Assembly: GCA_022225965.2 (NCBI GenBank)
Contig: JAKJXP020000015.1
Span: 124,001-188,000, forward strand
DNA from: Diatrype stigma
Taxonomy: Eukaryota; Ascomycota; Sordariomycetes; Xylariales; Diatrypaceae
Length of the DNA stretch: 64,000 bases
Reading direction: 5' to 3'
The translations under genes were made by a program, and so were the position numbers. Each line of letters opens with the position of its first letter. Within the stretch, counting starts at the first letter, position 1. The notes below the pieces were generated by a model. The model had not been told where the DNA came from and searched no databases. It worked only from the letters and a program-made list of their open reading frames with translations. Shown in pieces: positions 33,982 to 45,300 of the stretch.

Positions 33982-34788
33982 TTCGAACTCGACGCTGCTT
34001 CGTTCGAAGTGGTCAGAAGGATCGAGGAGAGGTCTGAGGAGAGAGAGCTCTCCAAACGGGAGCCCCAAGTGGGCATGGGGAGGCGTTAAAATATCTTCGA
34101 GGCCCCGTGCAAGATCTCCCGCAACACCGAGAGCATGAGGCTGAGATAAGCCCGATGAAGCAGGTAATCCGGGTAAAAGTCTCCCGATACCCAAGACTAT
34201 ATTAGACTTGTCGGACCAACTGCCGCATATCTCAGGGTAATATAGGCGTCGTCATGCAGGTCAGGATCCTCTTTTCTATGTCGATTTACCCGGCTGGATT
34301 TCAACCCTGAAAAGCTATGCACTTGACCCCCAAGTTCCATAGTTTATATTACATATTTCAATATCGTATGTCTTCTATTGGTCACATTCACAATGTTACG
34401 CGAGTTGGGCTCTAGAAATTGATCGTATTCTGGACACGTTTACTCTTTCCCACTTCATAACCGCTTCCGCGCGCCGTAATACGACCGGCGTGTTATATGG
34501 GCGTCTGCATGTGTTTCTACGTGGATGTCTAGCCAGCTTTTCCGATGTCCTGGGTTCACATGCTTGTGACGTCAATGAACCAAAGAGAGCAAATAGACAC
34601 CATATTGAGACGACCTAGAATCTGGGCTGGCACTATAATTAGTAACCTCCAAGGGTATATAGAAGGCGCTGGAAGCGTGCTACAATATATTCCAACAAAC
34701 TTTCAACTTGGTAGCATAGGATCCAGGCTTCCTAGTTACGCAGGGTGCCGAGGACCGACAAGAGACCAGGGGAATCCTGACAGCGTAT
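33982..34788. other. intergenic stretch
   Basis: 5' region of the DUF1996 gene and 3' flank of the MFS transporter gene, both on the minus strand. No coding region is supported. Confidence 0.5.
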
Positions 34789-36622
34789 TCAAGTCTGAAT
34801 GTCAGATTCAGTATTGCGCCAGATGAGACCATACTTCCTGAGTAACCATGCTGCCGGTAGTCCCAAAAGGAAAAGTGCTGAATAAACAGCAAAGGTCCAG
34901 GCGGAGCCCGCTGCGTTTACAAGAGGACTGAGTGCAGCGATGCCAGCACCAGCTCCTATACAACGTACCAGGTTGTATGCAGCTTGCGCAGTTGCCGATC
35001 TATGGGGGTTTAGGTCCGTTAGGAGTGTGCCACACATCTGTTTTCACGTTAGCCACTGATAACAGTATCGTTGTGCTTCCGGGGCCAAGGCTCACTGTAA
35101 ACATGCTCGAGGTCGTAGCACCGGTAATCAACTGCATGATGAGCATGACTGAAATATGCTACAGAAATGGTTACTGTTGAGTCATTTTAACTGATAGCCA
35201 AACGCCATACTTACAGCTTTGGTCATTAAAGCGACTCCGTAGCCTACTGTACCTCCTGCGCTGATGAGGGAAAGAACATATATCCCTTGGAAACGCGTTT
35301 TCTCAATTGGGAATCCAGAAATATCATCTCCTCGACGCAATTCTTCTATACACATCTTCTTCGCTTGTTTCTTCAGGTTCTGGTCAAGGTACCTCCCTAC
35401 ATCTGATCAGTGACTCGAAGTATAGATGGACACTAGGTTGGTAGATCTACCTGTGATACTTGAGGCAATAGCTCCGCCAATCCCCGATGGGAGATATATC
35501 AGGCCAGCTTGAAGATAGTCCAGGTTATATATGTCGATGCACTGAGCAGCCAAAGAAGTTTGAAGTGTCATTTTGACCGTATAAGTAATCGAACCAAGAA
35601 GAATCACTGATAATGATCCTTTGTGGAACAGAACCGGTAGACATAAAAGGGGGTTAGGAAAATGGTGTTTTTGAACTGACGCGTCCCTCGTAGGTTCTTG
35701 GGGGTCTTTCTGGTGTTGTTTTTTTACGATTAACAGTGAAAAGAGACTCTGGTATATCCCTGTAACCGGTTTACTTCCGTCTCCGACTCGTTTCCTCTGT
35801 GTCTCTGGTAGAAAGAGGAGGAGGATAATGAAATGAGCTCCGCTTAAGATGACCAGGAACTACTATGAACGATGTTAGTAAACATTGGGAGGGAGAAGGG
35901 AATAACTAGGGTCGGATGTCACTTACAAAGATCCATATCCAGCTGAGCTTCTCTGTGAATACGCCCCCTAGCACAGGCCCTAGCATAGGGGCCGTGGTCG
36001 TGCTTCTTGTGTTAACTTGAAAATCTATGCCTTGCTATTAGGTATCTAATAAACTTACAAAAGGATCAAAGTGCCAACGTAGGACCCTCGCTCTGATACT
36101 TCTGCAATATCGGCTACGACTCCGTATGCTGCCCCATAGGTACCTAGAAGATGTCAGCAGAAGCACCATTAGCCACGGCTATGGGTATGTGTCTCCACCT
36201 GATGAGCCAGCGCTCTGCAGCATACGCAGAACCAATAGCACCGGATACGAGTTCTGAAGCGCCATCCCTATGTTCGCGCCCAGCATCAAGGCCAACATCA
36301 GGATGCAGACTGGCCTTCTTCCACCTTGGTCTGCCATGTCCCCCATGAAGGCAGGTGCGAGGCCAGCGACTATGAGGTACGAAGTCACCGTGAGGTTCAA
36401 TAAGGTCAGCGTCACACCCAAGTCCTTGGCCATAGGCACTAGCGCCGGCAAGTATATATAGCTGCTCAGTGTTGAAAACATGGCACCGAACGATGCGGCA
36501 AAGTTGATCCAGCGCTTCTGCCATTTTGTGAAGATGGAGAAGGGCTCATCTTGAGCTGGTGAGGCATGTTGTATGCTGTTATCACCCTTGAGGGTATTGA
36601 CAGGTAGCTGTTGAGATACCAT
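34789..36622 (-). CDS. MFS drug:H+ antiporter-type transporter (DHA1/QDR-like)
   Basis: Seven exons: 36622-36199, 36143-36059, 36005-35927, 35859-35451, 35396-35215, 35158-35096 and 35037-34789; 496 aa, all six introns 53-67 bp and in phase. After a hydrophilic N-terminus come TM1 (FGAMFSTLSSYIYLPAL), TM2, motif A as GDMADQGGRRPV, and the SAGSSGTYGAAYGVVADIAEVSERGSYVG segment split over exons 1-2. The antiporter motif C region GPVLGGVFTEKLSWIWIF follows, then the central loop with PETQRKRVGDG, and the second six helices (LLGSITYTVKMTLQT, LPSGIGGAIASSITG, MCGTLLTDLNPHRSATAQAA). It is probably a plasma-membrane exporter of small molecules. The first donor, GTGGAG, is unusual. The gene has no disabling change despite lying beside decayed genes. 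Confidence 0.88.
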
Positions 36623-37002
36623 GAGATGACGCCGGGCCTGTGAGATCTAAACTCCCCTTTGACGAAATAACTAGAGGGTTATCAAGCGCGAGATCTTGGG
36701 GGTAGGTGGGTTGGTTATAAGGGGGTAAAAATGAGCTCCGCTGGGGATGTGGGGGTGGACTGCCGAGAGCGGAGTAACTCTAGGAGAATTCAGGGGTATG
36801 GAAAAGCCAACACACATAAGTCAACAGGCGCACATTCCGAGTGAAGCACAATATTTGGCGGTGGTATGTGCTATAACTTACATTGGTGTGCTTTTATTTA
36901 CAATTTCATGTCTTTCTCAACCCTTAAGTGGTATCGAGCAATGCAATATCGAAATCCCGCATCCCCCCAACGCTGGGAACAGCTGATTTTCACTACAGCT
37001 AA
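36623..37002. other. intergenic gap
   Basis: No gene was recognised; it separates the transporter's 5' side from the 3' end of the fructosamine-kinase-like pseudogene. Confidence 0.5.
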
Positions 37003-38125
37003 CTAGAACCTCGCAGTTGCGTTCGACCATACCTTCGAGCCACCAACTCTCTCTACCAACTCTCTCATCTCATTTACAGCGCTTGGGTCGTGAATCAGCG
37101 ACCTGAATAACTTCCAAAGTTGTATCGGTACTCACATTTGATGAAACCTTTCGTCCTTGAAGTACATTATTGACAACAGCACATGATATTTCATCGCATA
37201 CACCGCGTTGCGGCTTTCAAAGTCTTCCGTGGGCTCCGAAGCAGGAATCAGTTTCGTATACTCTTCGATATACGGCTTCCCGAGACGGTACCGGGGGTTA
37301 CGGCAAATCGCCAGATCGGCTGCGCCAGATATATGTGAGAATTCCGCCCCTTAGAAGCTACTGGGTGGCATGACTGACCCTCGTTATGACCCCAATAGGC
37401 ACAGGAGTTAAACATATATACAGTACCAGATCTCAGGCCGGGTTTGATGTTCCCTGGCCATAGGTCTGAGTGAACAAGGCAAGGCGAAATTGACCGGCCC
37501 TCCGTCTCTAGGGGTCTCAGAAATCTAGGGATAACACCATTGAAGAAATCGTCTTTGAGATGCTGGAACTCAGCATCGGCGCCATGAAGAGCCTCTTCCT
37601 TGTCAAGTAGTGATCGCATTTGCTGTGCGAAGAAGAGTTCCCACGATGAGTTCCAGGAGTTGTCCACTGGCACGTGGGCAAGGTGCGTGTCTACCGAGAA
37701 TCCAAACTGTCCGTATGGTGATTTGCCCCTGCTCCGGCGGTGCAGTTCTGCGACCGTAGATGCCCATTATGGGGAGCTCGGCACATGATCAAGCATGTCG
37801 ACGAATTGACATAAGTAGAAGTGAGAATCCGGCTGTAGCTTATACGTCCCGTAGGCGACTGGTCGGGGAACATGTTCTAGAATGAACTCATACAAGGTCT
37901 TTTCTGCCTCAAAGGACCCCCTCATCATCTTATAACCCACTTCGCCCGTAGCACCCTATAAACTTATTAAGGGTTGTGCAATTCGGGGTTGACCAACAAG
38001 ACGTGCCTTTTCGAAGAAGACATCATAGCTCCCATCTTTCAGCAGCACTTCGATCCTGGCTGTGCCAACCCAGAGGCTCTTCCCCGAAGGGGTCACAGAT
38101 ACAATCTTACTATCAGGTGGGAAGC
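37003..38125 (-). pseudogene. fructosamine/ketosamine kinase-like gene with premature stops
   Basis: Minus-strand pieces follow the fructosamine kinase family (PF03881) in order: GFPPDSKIVSVTPSGKSLWVG, MMRGSFEAEKTLYE, PRPVAYGTYK, HFYLCQFVDML, VAELHRRSRGKSPYGQFGF, DNSWNSSWELFFAQQM, RFLRPLETEGRSI, CLVHSDLWPGN (catalytic loop), VYMFNSCAYWGHNE and, after a GTCAGT...GCAG intron, YIEEYTKLIPASEP. An in-frame TAA at 37769-37767 sits between VPSSP and WASTVAELHR, where the sequence would read CAA after one T-to-C reversal. A second stop, TGA at 37134-37132, also fits a lost CGA, although it overlaps a GTGAGT donor-like site. The first intron would need a GC donor (AAG/GCACGT). No start codon was placed. 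I judge it a recently inactivated gene; sequencing error at the TAA is the main alternative. Confidence 0.65.
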
Positions 38126-38297
38126 CTGTAATCGTCAACAAAAGGAAGCGGAGGTGTGACGGCAGCCTACTACCGTGGGTCCTATCTCTGTGGTTATTGT
38201 AGACAAGGAATCCGCAGTAATAGGCCAGTTTGACCAAGTAGTTAAACCTGTGTCTACTCAGTAATAACATCTCAAGCTACAGGACTACCAGGAGAAC

Positions 38298-41200
38298 ATG
38301 TACAGCATCTTGAGGCCGATCACCGACACATATGCAAGTTCAAAAGCCCCAGCGATTCGAATTATATCATACTGCGGCGATGCCTCCTTCGAACTTTACA
38401 AGACATCGGTAAGTAATCACCCTGCTAAACAAGGAACCCCAACTCAAACCATGATTCCTATAGAGACGTCCTCCCGGAAAGACGAGAACGAGTCTCAGAT
38501 AAAACATGTTTCGGAATTACTAGATATCAAGTACCGACCCGACGCTCACCTCCTCTCGATTGTTGAGAAGCAGCACAAAGGTTCTTGTAACTGGCTCACT
38601 GAAAGTGCTGTATTCCAGAAATGGTTGGGCTCAGCGCACGACTGTGGGTTAGACTTGGCGGAAGAGGTTCGTGATAAAAGGGGAAAGTTTCTCTGGCTGA
38701 ACGGGCCACCAGGTTCAGGAAAATCAGTCGCTGCAGGACACGTTATTCGGTTTCTCGAAGACCGCAGCCTCAAATGCAGCCTTTTCTTCTTCGACCATCG
38801 CGACAAGGGGCGGTCATCGTTATCGGAAATGTTAAGGTCGTTAGCATTTCAGATGGCTCAGCTCGATCTCGGTGTTCGCTCGAGCCTAGCTGAAATGGCA
38901 GACTCCGAGAGGGCGCTGCTCGGAGACCACGATATGATCTGGCACACACTTTTTCGGAATCATCTCTTTCGGATCGAGTCTTTGAAACCCCAATTCTGGG
39001 TAATCGATGCTCTGGACGAATGCGCCAGCAACGATCTGAGCCCCCTATTGCATATGCTGGCAAAGCTCGATGCCAGCATACCATTGCGGATATTCTTCAC
39101 TAGCAGACCCGATGTCCAGATCAAGAAGATTTTCAATCAACATGGTGCATTGATCTCTGACATTCGGACAGGCTCACAAGGGTCATTGTCAGATATTTCT
39201 TCGTTCGTCCGCGAGAACTGGGCATACTCCGAAGAGCCCGCTGTCAGCGATCGTTTGATAGCAGAAGTACTGAGAAGTCCGATGGCATCTTCCTGTGGGC
39301 CTCACTGATCGTCAATCGACTAAATGAAGCTTACAGTCAAGAAGACATGCAAGAGATTCTAGAGCAAGTCCCTTCGGAGATGAATGGGTTCTATATGAGG
39401 ATCGTCAATTCTATCGCCGAGTCCCAGAGCACAGATTTAGCCAGATGTATCCTCAAATGGATTATATGTGCAGCGAGGCCGCTATCGACGGACGAGTTGC
39501 GGGAAGCGGTCCACGCAGATATCAAGAAAAGCCTGACTGCATCAGATGACAAGCTCGACCTTCTTTGCGGGAATCTGATCAGAGTGGACATGGATGGCCG
39601 AGTACAAGTCATTCACCAGACAGTCACAGCGTTCCTGACAGACAATGCATCAAGCCTTCGTATTGATACCATCGCGTCTCATTCGCGGCTTGCGGAGGTA
39701 TGCCTTCGGCACCTCAACGGGAGAAGCTTTGTGCCTCCCCGAGCACGCAGGATTGCATCCGGCCGAGAGACGAAGACGGCACTATCCGACTACGCCTGCA
39801 CATATTTCTCTCATCATTTATCTTATTGCTCTGTATCCGCTAATGATAGTGGCACACTCCTGAGCTTATTGGACTCGTTTTTCAAGACGAATTGTCTCAC
39901 CTGGGTCGAAAAGGTGGCTGAGACGAGAAGCCTAGAGACGTAGACCAAGACAGCCCAAAACTTGAGTACATATTTAGGGGAGGGAGAGCAACATGAGCCG
40001 GTTGACGAGAGTATCCGACAAGTAAAATGCTGGATTCATGATATCACCCGTGTCACCACGACGTTCAGGTTAATGTTGGTGGATGTCCCCTCGTCCATTC
40101 ACTTTCTTATCCCACCGCTGTGCCCGCCTACTTCCGCTATCCATCGGGTCTTCGTCAAACCAACACATCCGTTCAAGCTACTCGGTTCTTCCGAAGAAGA
40201 CTGGGACGATAGGATATCATGCTTTCTTTATAACCTAGACGTGACATCCGTGGCAACCAACCCCCAGTTTCTGGCCGTAGGCTTCAGAGATGGAACGATC
40301 AGGATTTACAATGTTGTAACGTTTGAGATAGTATGCATGCTAACCCCTGGAGATGGAGGGCCAATTCGGTTTCTATCGTTTGGAGGGGTTTTATCAGTCC
40401 TGTCGAGCTGCAGCGCTCGCACGGTTATGGTGTGGGATTGCGAACGTTTTGTCTCCCCGTTGGCGCATCACATGGAAGAAACCCCCCTTGGGGTTTACTT
40501 CAGCCCAGACGACAGCGAATTGTTCGTACCGACGCGAGATGGTGTTGTTACTAAGTTCCACATCAAACGGAATTGTATAATGGACAAGATTGTTCTCAAT
40601 CACGCCTCGAACCCGGACCCGGACCCGAACCCAGACTCGGACTCGGACTCTGATTTCGAGGCCAGAGTCCTCCGGGCTACTCCACCATCCCTAGTGCGAC
40701 TCCCCTTAGCCTACAACCTCGCCGCTATTTCCTATCGTAACTCCCCAGTCACGGTATGGGACTTGGAGAAGGAAGACCAGGTTGGGATATTCGAGAAGAA
40801 AGGGTGCGAAGATGTGTACAATGCTCCGTAGGTAACGGACATCGTCTTCAATCCGGTGCCTGAGCTGGACTTGATGGCTATAGCCTATCAGGATGGGGAC
40901 CTCGTCACCTGCGACCCTTGGACCCTGGAGCAGCGCTCGACTTATACGCCACTTCTTTGTCACGTGCTCGCGGCATCTCCGGACGGCAGAACCCTTGCAG
41001 CTGGGGACGCGAACGGCGTGGTGCATTTGTTTGCCTTCGCAACGCTGCATCCTATATATAGGATAGCGACTGTGGAAGAACGCCTCCTAAACATCGTCTT
41101 CGCTTCGAATAGTCTGCATTTCTTCGATATTCGCGAGAGCTGCTGCAACGTATGGGAACCCCCTGCTCTGGACTGGGGCGAAGATAGGGGTGACGCATCA

Positions 41201-41997
41201 AGCGGGCCTCAACGTCAGTGTGTAGCAATACCCCCGCAAACCACCACGTTTACGGGTCTGTCAGGAGAGGACGAGGAGATAACGGTGATCGAACACCTAC
41301 CGAACACAGATCTTGTCTTCTGCGGCCGAGAGAACGGGGCTATCACCCTCCACGAGCTCAGCACAGGCAACATTGTAGGACAATTTCAGATCCATGCTAG
41401 GATGATAGGTGTCCGGGAGATGAAATGGAACTACAAAGGCAGTGTATTGGTCTCAGTTGACACCTCTAGCCGGTGCCTAGCAACACGCTTTATCCTTGCG
41501 CTTGACGGAAAGTGGAAGCAGGTAGAACAAGTCTTCAATCACCGAGTAGGCAGGGCGATCTCACAACTATTGATATCGCCCGATGGGTCTAAAATCCTGC
41601 TTTGCGCTGCAAATACTTCGGAGTTGTGGGATAGGTAGCGTCGACAGAAACCCCTGCATCTGCGGCTTGGATCACACACCCAACCAAGGAAGACCATTTG
41701 ATTCAGCTTCAAGTGAATAGTCTTCGAGCTTTCACCTGGGCGAAGCTGGCCGAAATTAGCATTGGTGGAGGGATACAGATTGGCGCAATCACCAGCCAAT
41801 TTGATTTTATCAGCGGGACGTGGATTTTATGCCAAGGGCATAGTCTGATGGTCCAGGTTGAACGACCTGGGCAACATGTCGGACGCTCTACAGTGGTATT
41901 CATGACCTTGGAAGCGGCCAAGATTGACCCCAATGCACCACATACTGAAGCTGTTCTCACAAGGAAGGATTGGGCGAGCAAGCAGGAAAAGTTGTGA
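38298..41997 (+). pseudogene. broken NACHT-WD40 (NWD/NLR-like) gene
   Basis: An initial frame has WLTESAVFQKWL, P-loop LWLNGPPGSGKS, Walker B-like FWVIDALDECAS and sensor FFTSRPDV, typical of fungal NACHT STAND proteins of HET-E/NWD type, which act in non-self recognition and cell death. The frame is lost near 39275 (one base appears missing before GAGAAGTCC) and resumes as KSDGIFLWASLIV. The TAG at 39941 and the TAG at 40829 interrupt the same frame; either can come from CAG by C-to-T. A further TAG at 41636 and a frameshift near 41640 precede a last piece starting SAAWITHPTKEDHL. The C-terminal half has degenerate WD40-like repeats (AVGFRDGTIRIYN, RTVMVWD, SPVTVWDLE, LLISPDGSKILL). No effector domain is seen at the N-terminus. 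At least four lesions make function unlikely. Confidence 0.8.
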
Positions 41998-42381
41998 TGA
42001 TTACTATCTCGCACATATCACATAAGTTCACACGTATCACATCAGTAGTCTACCCAGTATGCAGGGATAAAACAAATACCAATCATGGCTCCATCATTCA
42101 AGATATGCAGCGCCGGCGGTTGGTGGGCTGGTTCAACTACCTTTCAACTACACATCTCATCGTTGGTTAGCAGACTCTACATCGCTAGCTAGCAACCCTA
42201 CACTCTAGGATCTACGTAGCCTAGCCTAGACTTCAACAACAAGACCCCAGCACCCTGATTCTGACTACTAAACTGACGGACTATCCTCTTCGAAATCCTG
42301 TTTTACCTCTCTTGTCTCTTAATTTAATCCAATAATACCACGGAAACTGATGACTTGACGGTCGGCCGGTCGGCCACCCTC
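41998..42381. other. short gap between accessory and conserved blocks
   Basis: 3' flanks of the NACHT-WD40 relic (+) and the RasGAP gene (-); nothing else was recognised. Confidence 0.5.
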
Positions 42382-45300
42382 TTAGACAATGATGAGCTAC
42401 ATGAATAACATCAAATGTTAGTACGAGTTTCTTTATCTCTTTCGTTCATCCCCTATCACGGCAATCAGAAACTCACCTCGATAAGCCTCTCCATCAGCGA
42501 CAAGCAATCCTTGTCCAGGCCTTGGTTTTGGCGGAACGAGCAGGTGCGGGTCAGGCCCTCGAGCCCTCTCTGCTCGAGGATGTCTTGCCAGGTGCTGCTG
42601 GTGATGCTGCCCGCCGAGCTGATGATCTCGGGCTGCGACGACAGCGTCCGGAGCAGCATGTGCGCCGACTCGAGCGACTTCAGGTTCTCGCAGTGCACCA
42701 AGATCTCGTCGAGGCGGGCGATGAGGGAGGAACTCCTGAATTGCGTGCAGTGTTAGTTCAGTCGAGCGGAAGTTCCAATGCAATGGATAGGGCCACGTGT
42801 GGGACAAGGCGCAAGGCGGTGGGAGAAAAGGAGATGAACTTACAGATGCGCAATCACGGCTGGCCTTTCCTTGGCAACCTCGTTCAGCCAGATGAGCGTG
42901 TAGTTCTGGGCTGCGTCCTCTAGATACTCGAAGTCCACCATCTCGATGCAGAGATTGAGCAGGATTTCCATGTCCTTGACCGCCGCGAGCTCGCTTATAC
43001 GACGCTTAGGCGTAAGGTTAGCAACGCCGACGGGGCTGATTCCCGCCGACCAGAGGCACTCCGTGAGCTCTTCCGGAGTAACCGCCCGAGCTTGGATGAG
43101 GGCTAGATATGGGGATTCATGGAAGCCTCGAGGGAGCAGTTCTGGTGCTTTCGGGTGGGCTTCTGTTGTCATCTCGAGCAAGGTAGATAGAACGTGTAGA
43201 GAAGAGGTCTTGGTCATGGTATCGGTCAGTCCACGCACGAGACAAGCGCAGAGGGCAAAGTGAAGATTTTTTGGGGTGAAGTGGATGCCAAAAGTCTCAT
43301 CAAGGGGGGCTGCCGCCTCTTCAAGCTGAATTCGGCCTTGCAGAAGGAACTGCGCCAAGTTTTGTTTCTTGAGCTCTGTTGATGTGCTGATGTTCGTCAA
43401 GACGGACTCCAGAAACATAGCAGTGCAGTTGAAAAGGGTAAGCGGCATGAAGCGAAGTAGTGATATGGCAAGCCAGAACAGCTGTACCCCGTAGCGTGAC
43501 ATGGAGGGAAGCTTGGCCAGCATCCTTGACAAAGCAGTCACGATGGAAACTAACATGTCGTTGCCATTGTCCTCTCCGAAATGACTAATGCAATTCCGTA
43601 GCGAGACGAGGACCTGATACAGTGAGTCATCGTCTACCTCCTCGCGTGCTAGGCAGCCCATCACGGCAAATGCTCGCGGCTGAATGGCAGGATTATTCTG
43701 GAAGGCTGTGCTAGAGACTAGACTCATCCATCTTGACCGCCACGCGTTAGCCATATCAACTGATGGTGCCGCGATGGCACAAACTTCGAAGAGCAAACTA
43801 GCGAGGTTTTCGGTATGCGCAAGTGTGGGCGCGACCTCATGGTTCGTCGAGATGGAGCTTCCATCCCTCGCGTGCATTACTGGAAGGGCAAATATATCAT
43901 TCCTTGGCTCGAGAAGGATATCTAGTATCCCACGGAGCTTGGTAAGCTTGGCCTCATCTAGCTTGAAGGAGGTATAGGCAGCGTGTATCGAGTTGACTAA
44001 GAGCTTATGCACTAGGACCCGAATGTCGGGGGTTCCTGTGTTCGCAAGCATAGTGACAATATGGAATACTTCGGGCAGGTAGAGCTGAGCCTGAACGCCG
44101 CAATCGAAGGAGAGCGATAAGCAGAATTGGAGCAGCATGCAAATCTCCCCCCAGACAGGATTGTCCGGGAGGAACCTCGACGGGCGTAGTGATGTCCGAT
44201 TCAAAGCCTTTCGTAGTCGGGATATGACCTTCCCGCGGAGCGTTATGGTACCAATTGCGGTTAATATGGACGTGAGACTCTGGGTATGCTCGTCGTAGAG
44301 CCCCAATGCAAGTGCTGTCTTGCAAATCTCGTCAAAGAAGATGTCCAACAAGATCTCGTCCTTGTAAATCACGGGCCACACGGTACTTTCCAGAACCAAA
44401 GCCAGCGTCGGGTCCATTGTCGTCACGTCGATCAATTTCCGGAAGATAGCTGCGATCTTCTCTCTTCCCTTCTCACTGTCTGCCTCGTCTCCTAGGAGCG
44501 AGAGTCTCAGGCTAGAGATCCATGGCGCCATGTACGCAAGACTCAGTGGCTTCTGATCATCGGAGAAGCTTTCCCACCCGACGAAGAACTCATTCAAGAA
44601 ATCGGCTGTGAGCTGCGGCTCTTCCTGCGCTAGAGTCTTGCTGATATTCACAATGAAGTGTGACGGGTCTAGGGGAACAGATACATCTGCGTGCCTTTAT
44701 TAGAAGGTGCTGAAGTCTCCGAAAAGGGGCGATAGTACTTACCTTTGATACACAGGAACTTCGAGGCAGCCTTGAACTTGAAGGCCTTGCAGAGAGCACC
44801 CAGGAGGTTATATGACGCCGTGCGTAACACTGGATCCGGGGCCGCGAGGTTGATCAAAGCCAAGTTCAGTAGCGTGCCAGGCACATCTTGAGGACGGATG
44901 AATCTTTCAAATGGCTTTAGAGTTCTAGTGTCCTTGCCATGTTTGACCTTGGCACTTCGAATTGCCTGTAGCACGTCATACTTCTTTTGGCCTTGGAAGT
45001 ACATGACAATCTTGCCGTTATCTGCGCGCAAGCCGAACGCAGAATCATCCTCAGTCTGAAACGAGGTTGGAGCCTCTTCGACGTCGCCAAGACGGAAGAT
45101 GTCGTTCACAATGGAGTTCAAACGGAAACTAGGGTGTACCTCCTGTTTCTTGGCGGTAGTCACCTGGATAAATTGACTCCCGACCTTGATGGTGACTTCA
45201 ATTTTGCCTTTTGTCTTCGAAAGCCGCGTGAGTGGCTGGAAGACGTATCTAGTATCTGTAACGACACTGATGGTTTCCTTCGGAAGATGGAGCTGGCTCA

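Noticed and set aside
39913..39977. Intron (GTGGCT...TTTAG) that could remove the TAG at 39941 in the NACHT-WD40 gene
   Set aside because: The 65-bp removal would shift the frame relative to the downstream WD40 part, so it does not rescue the gene.
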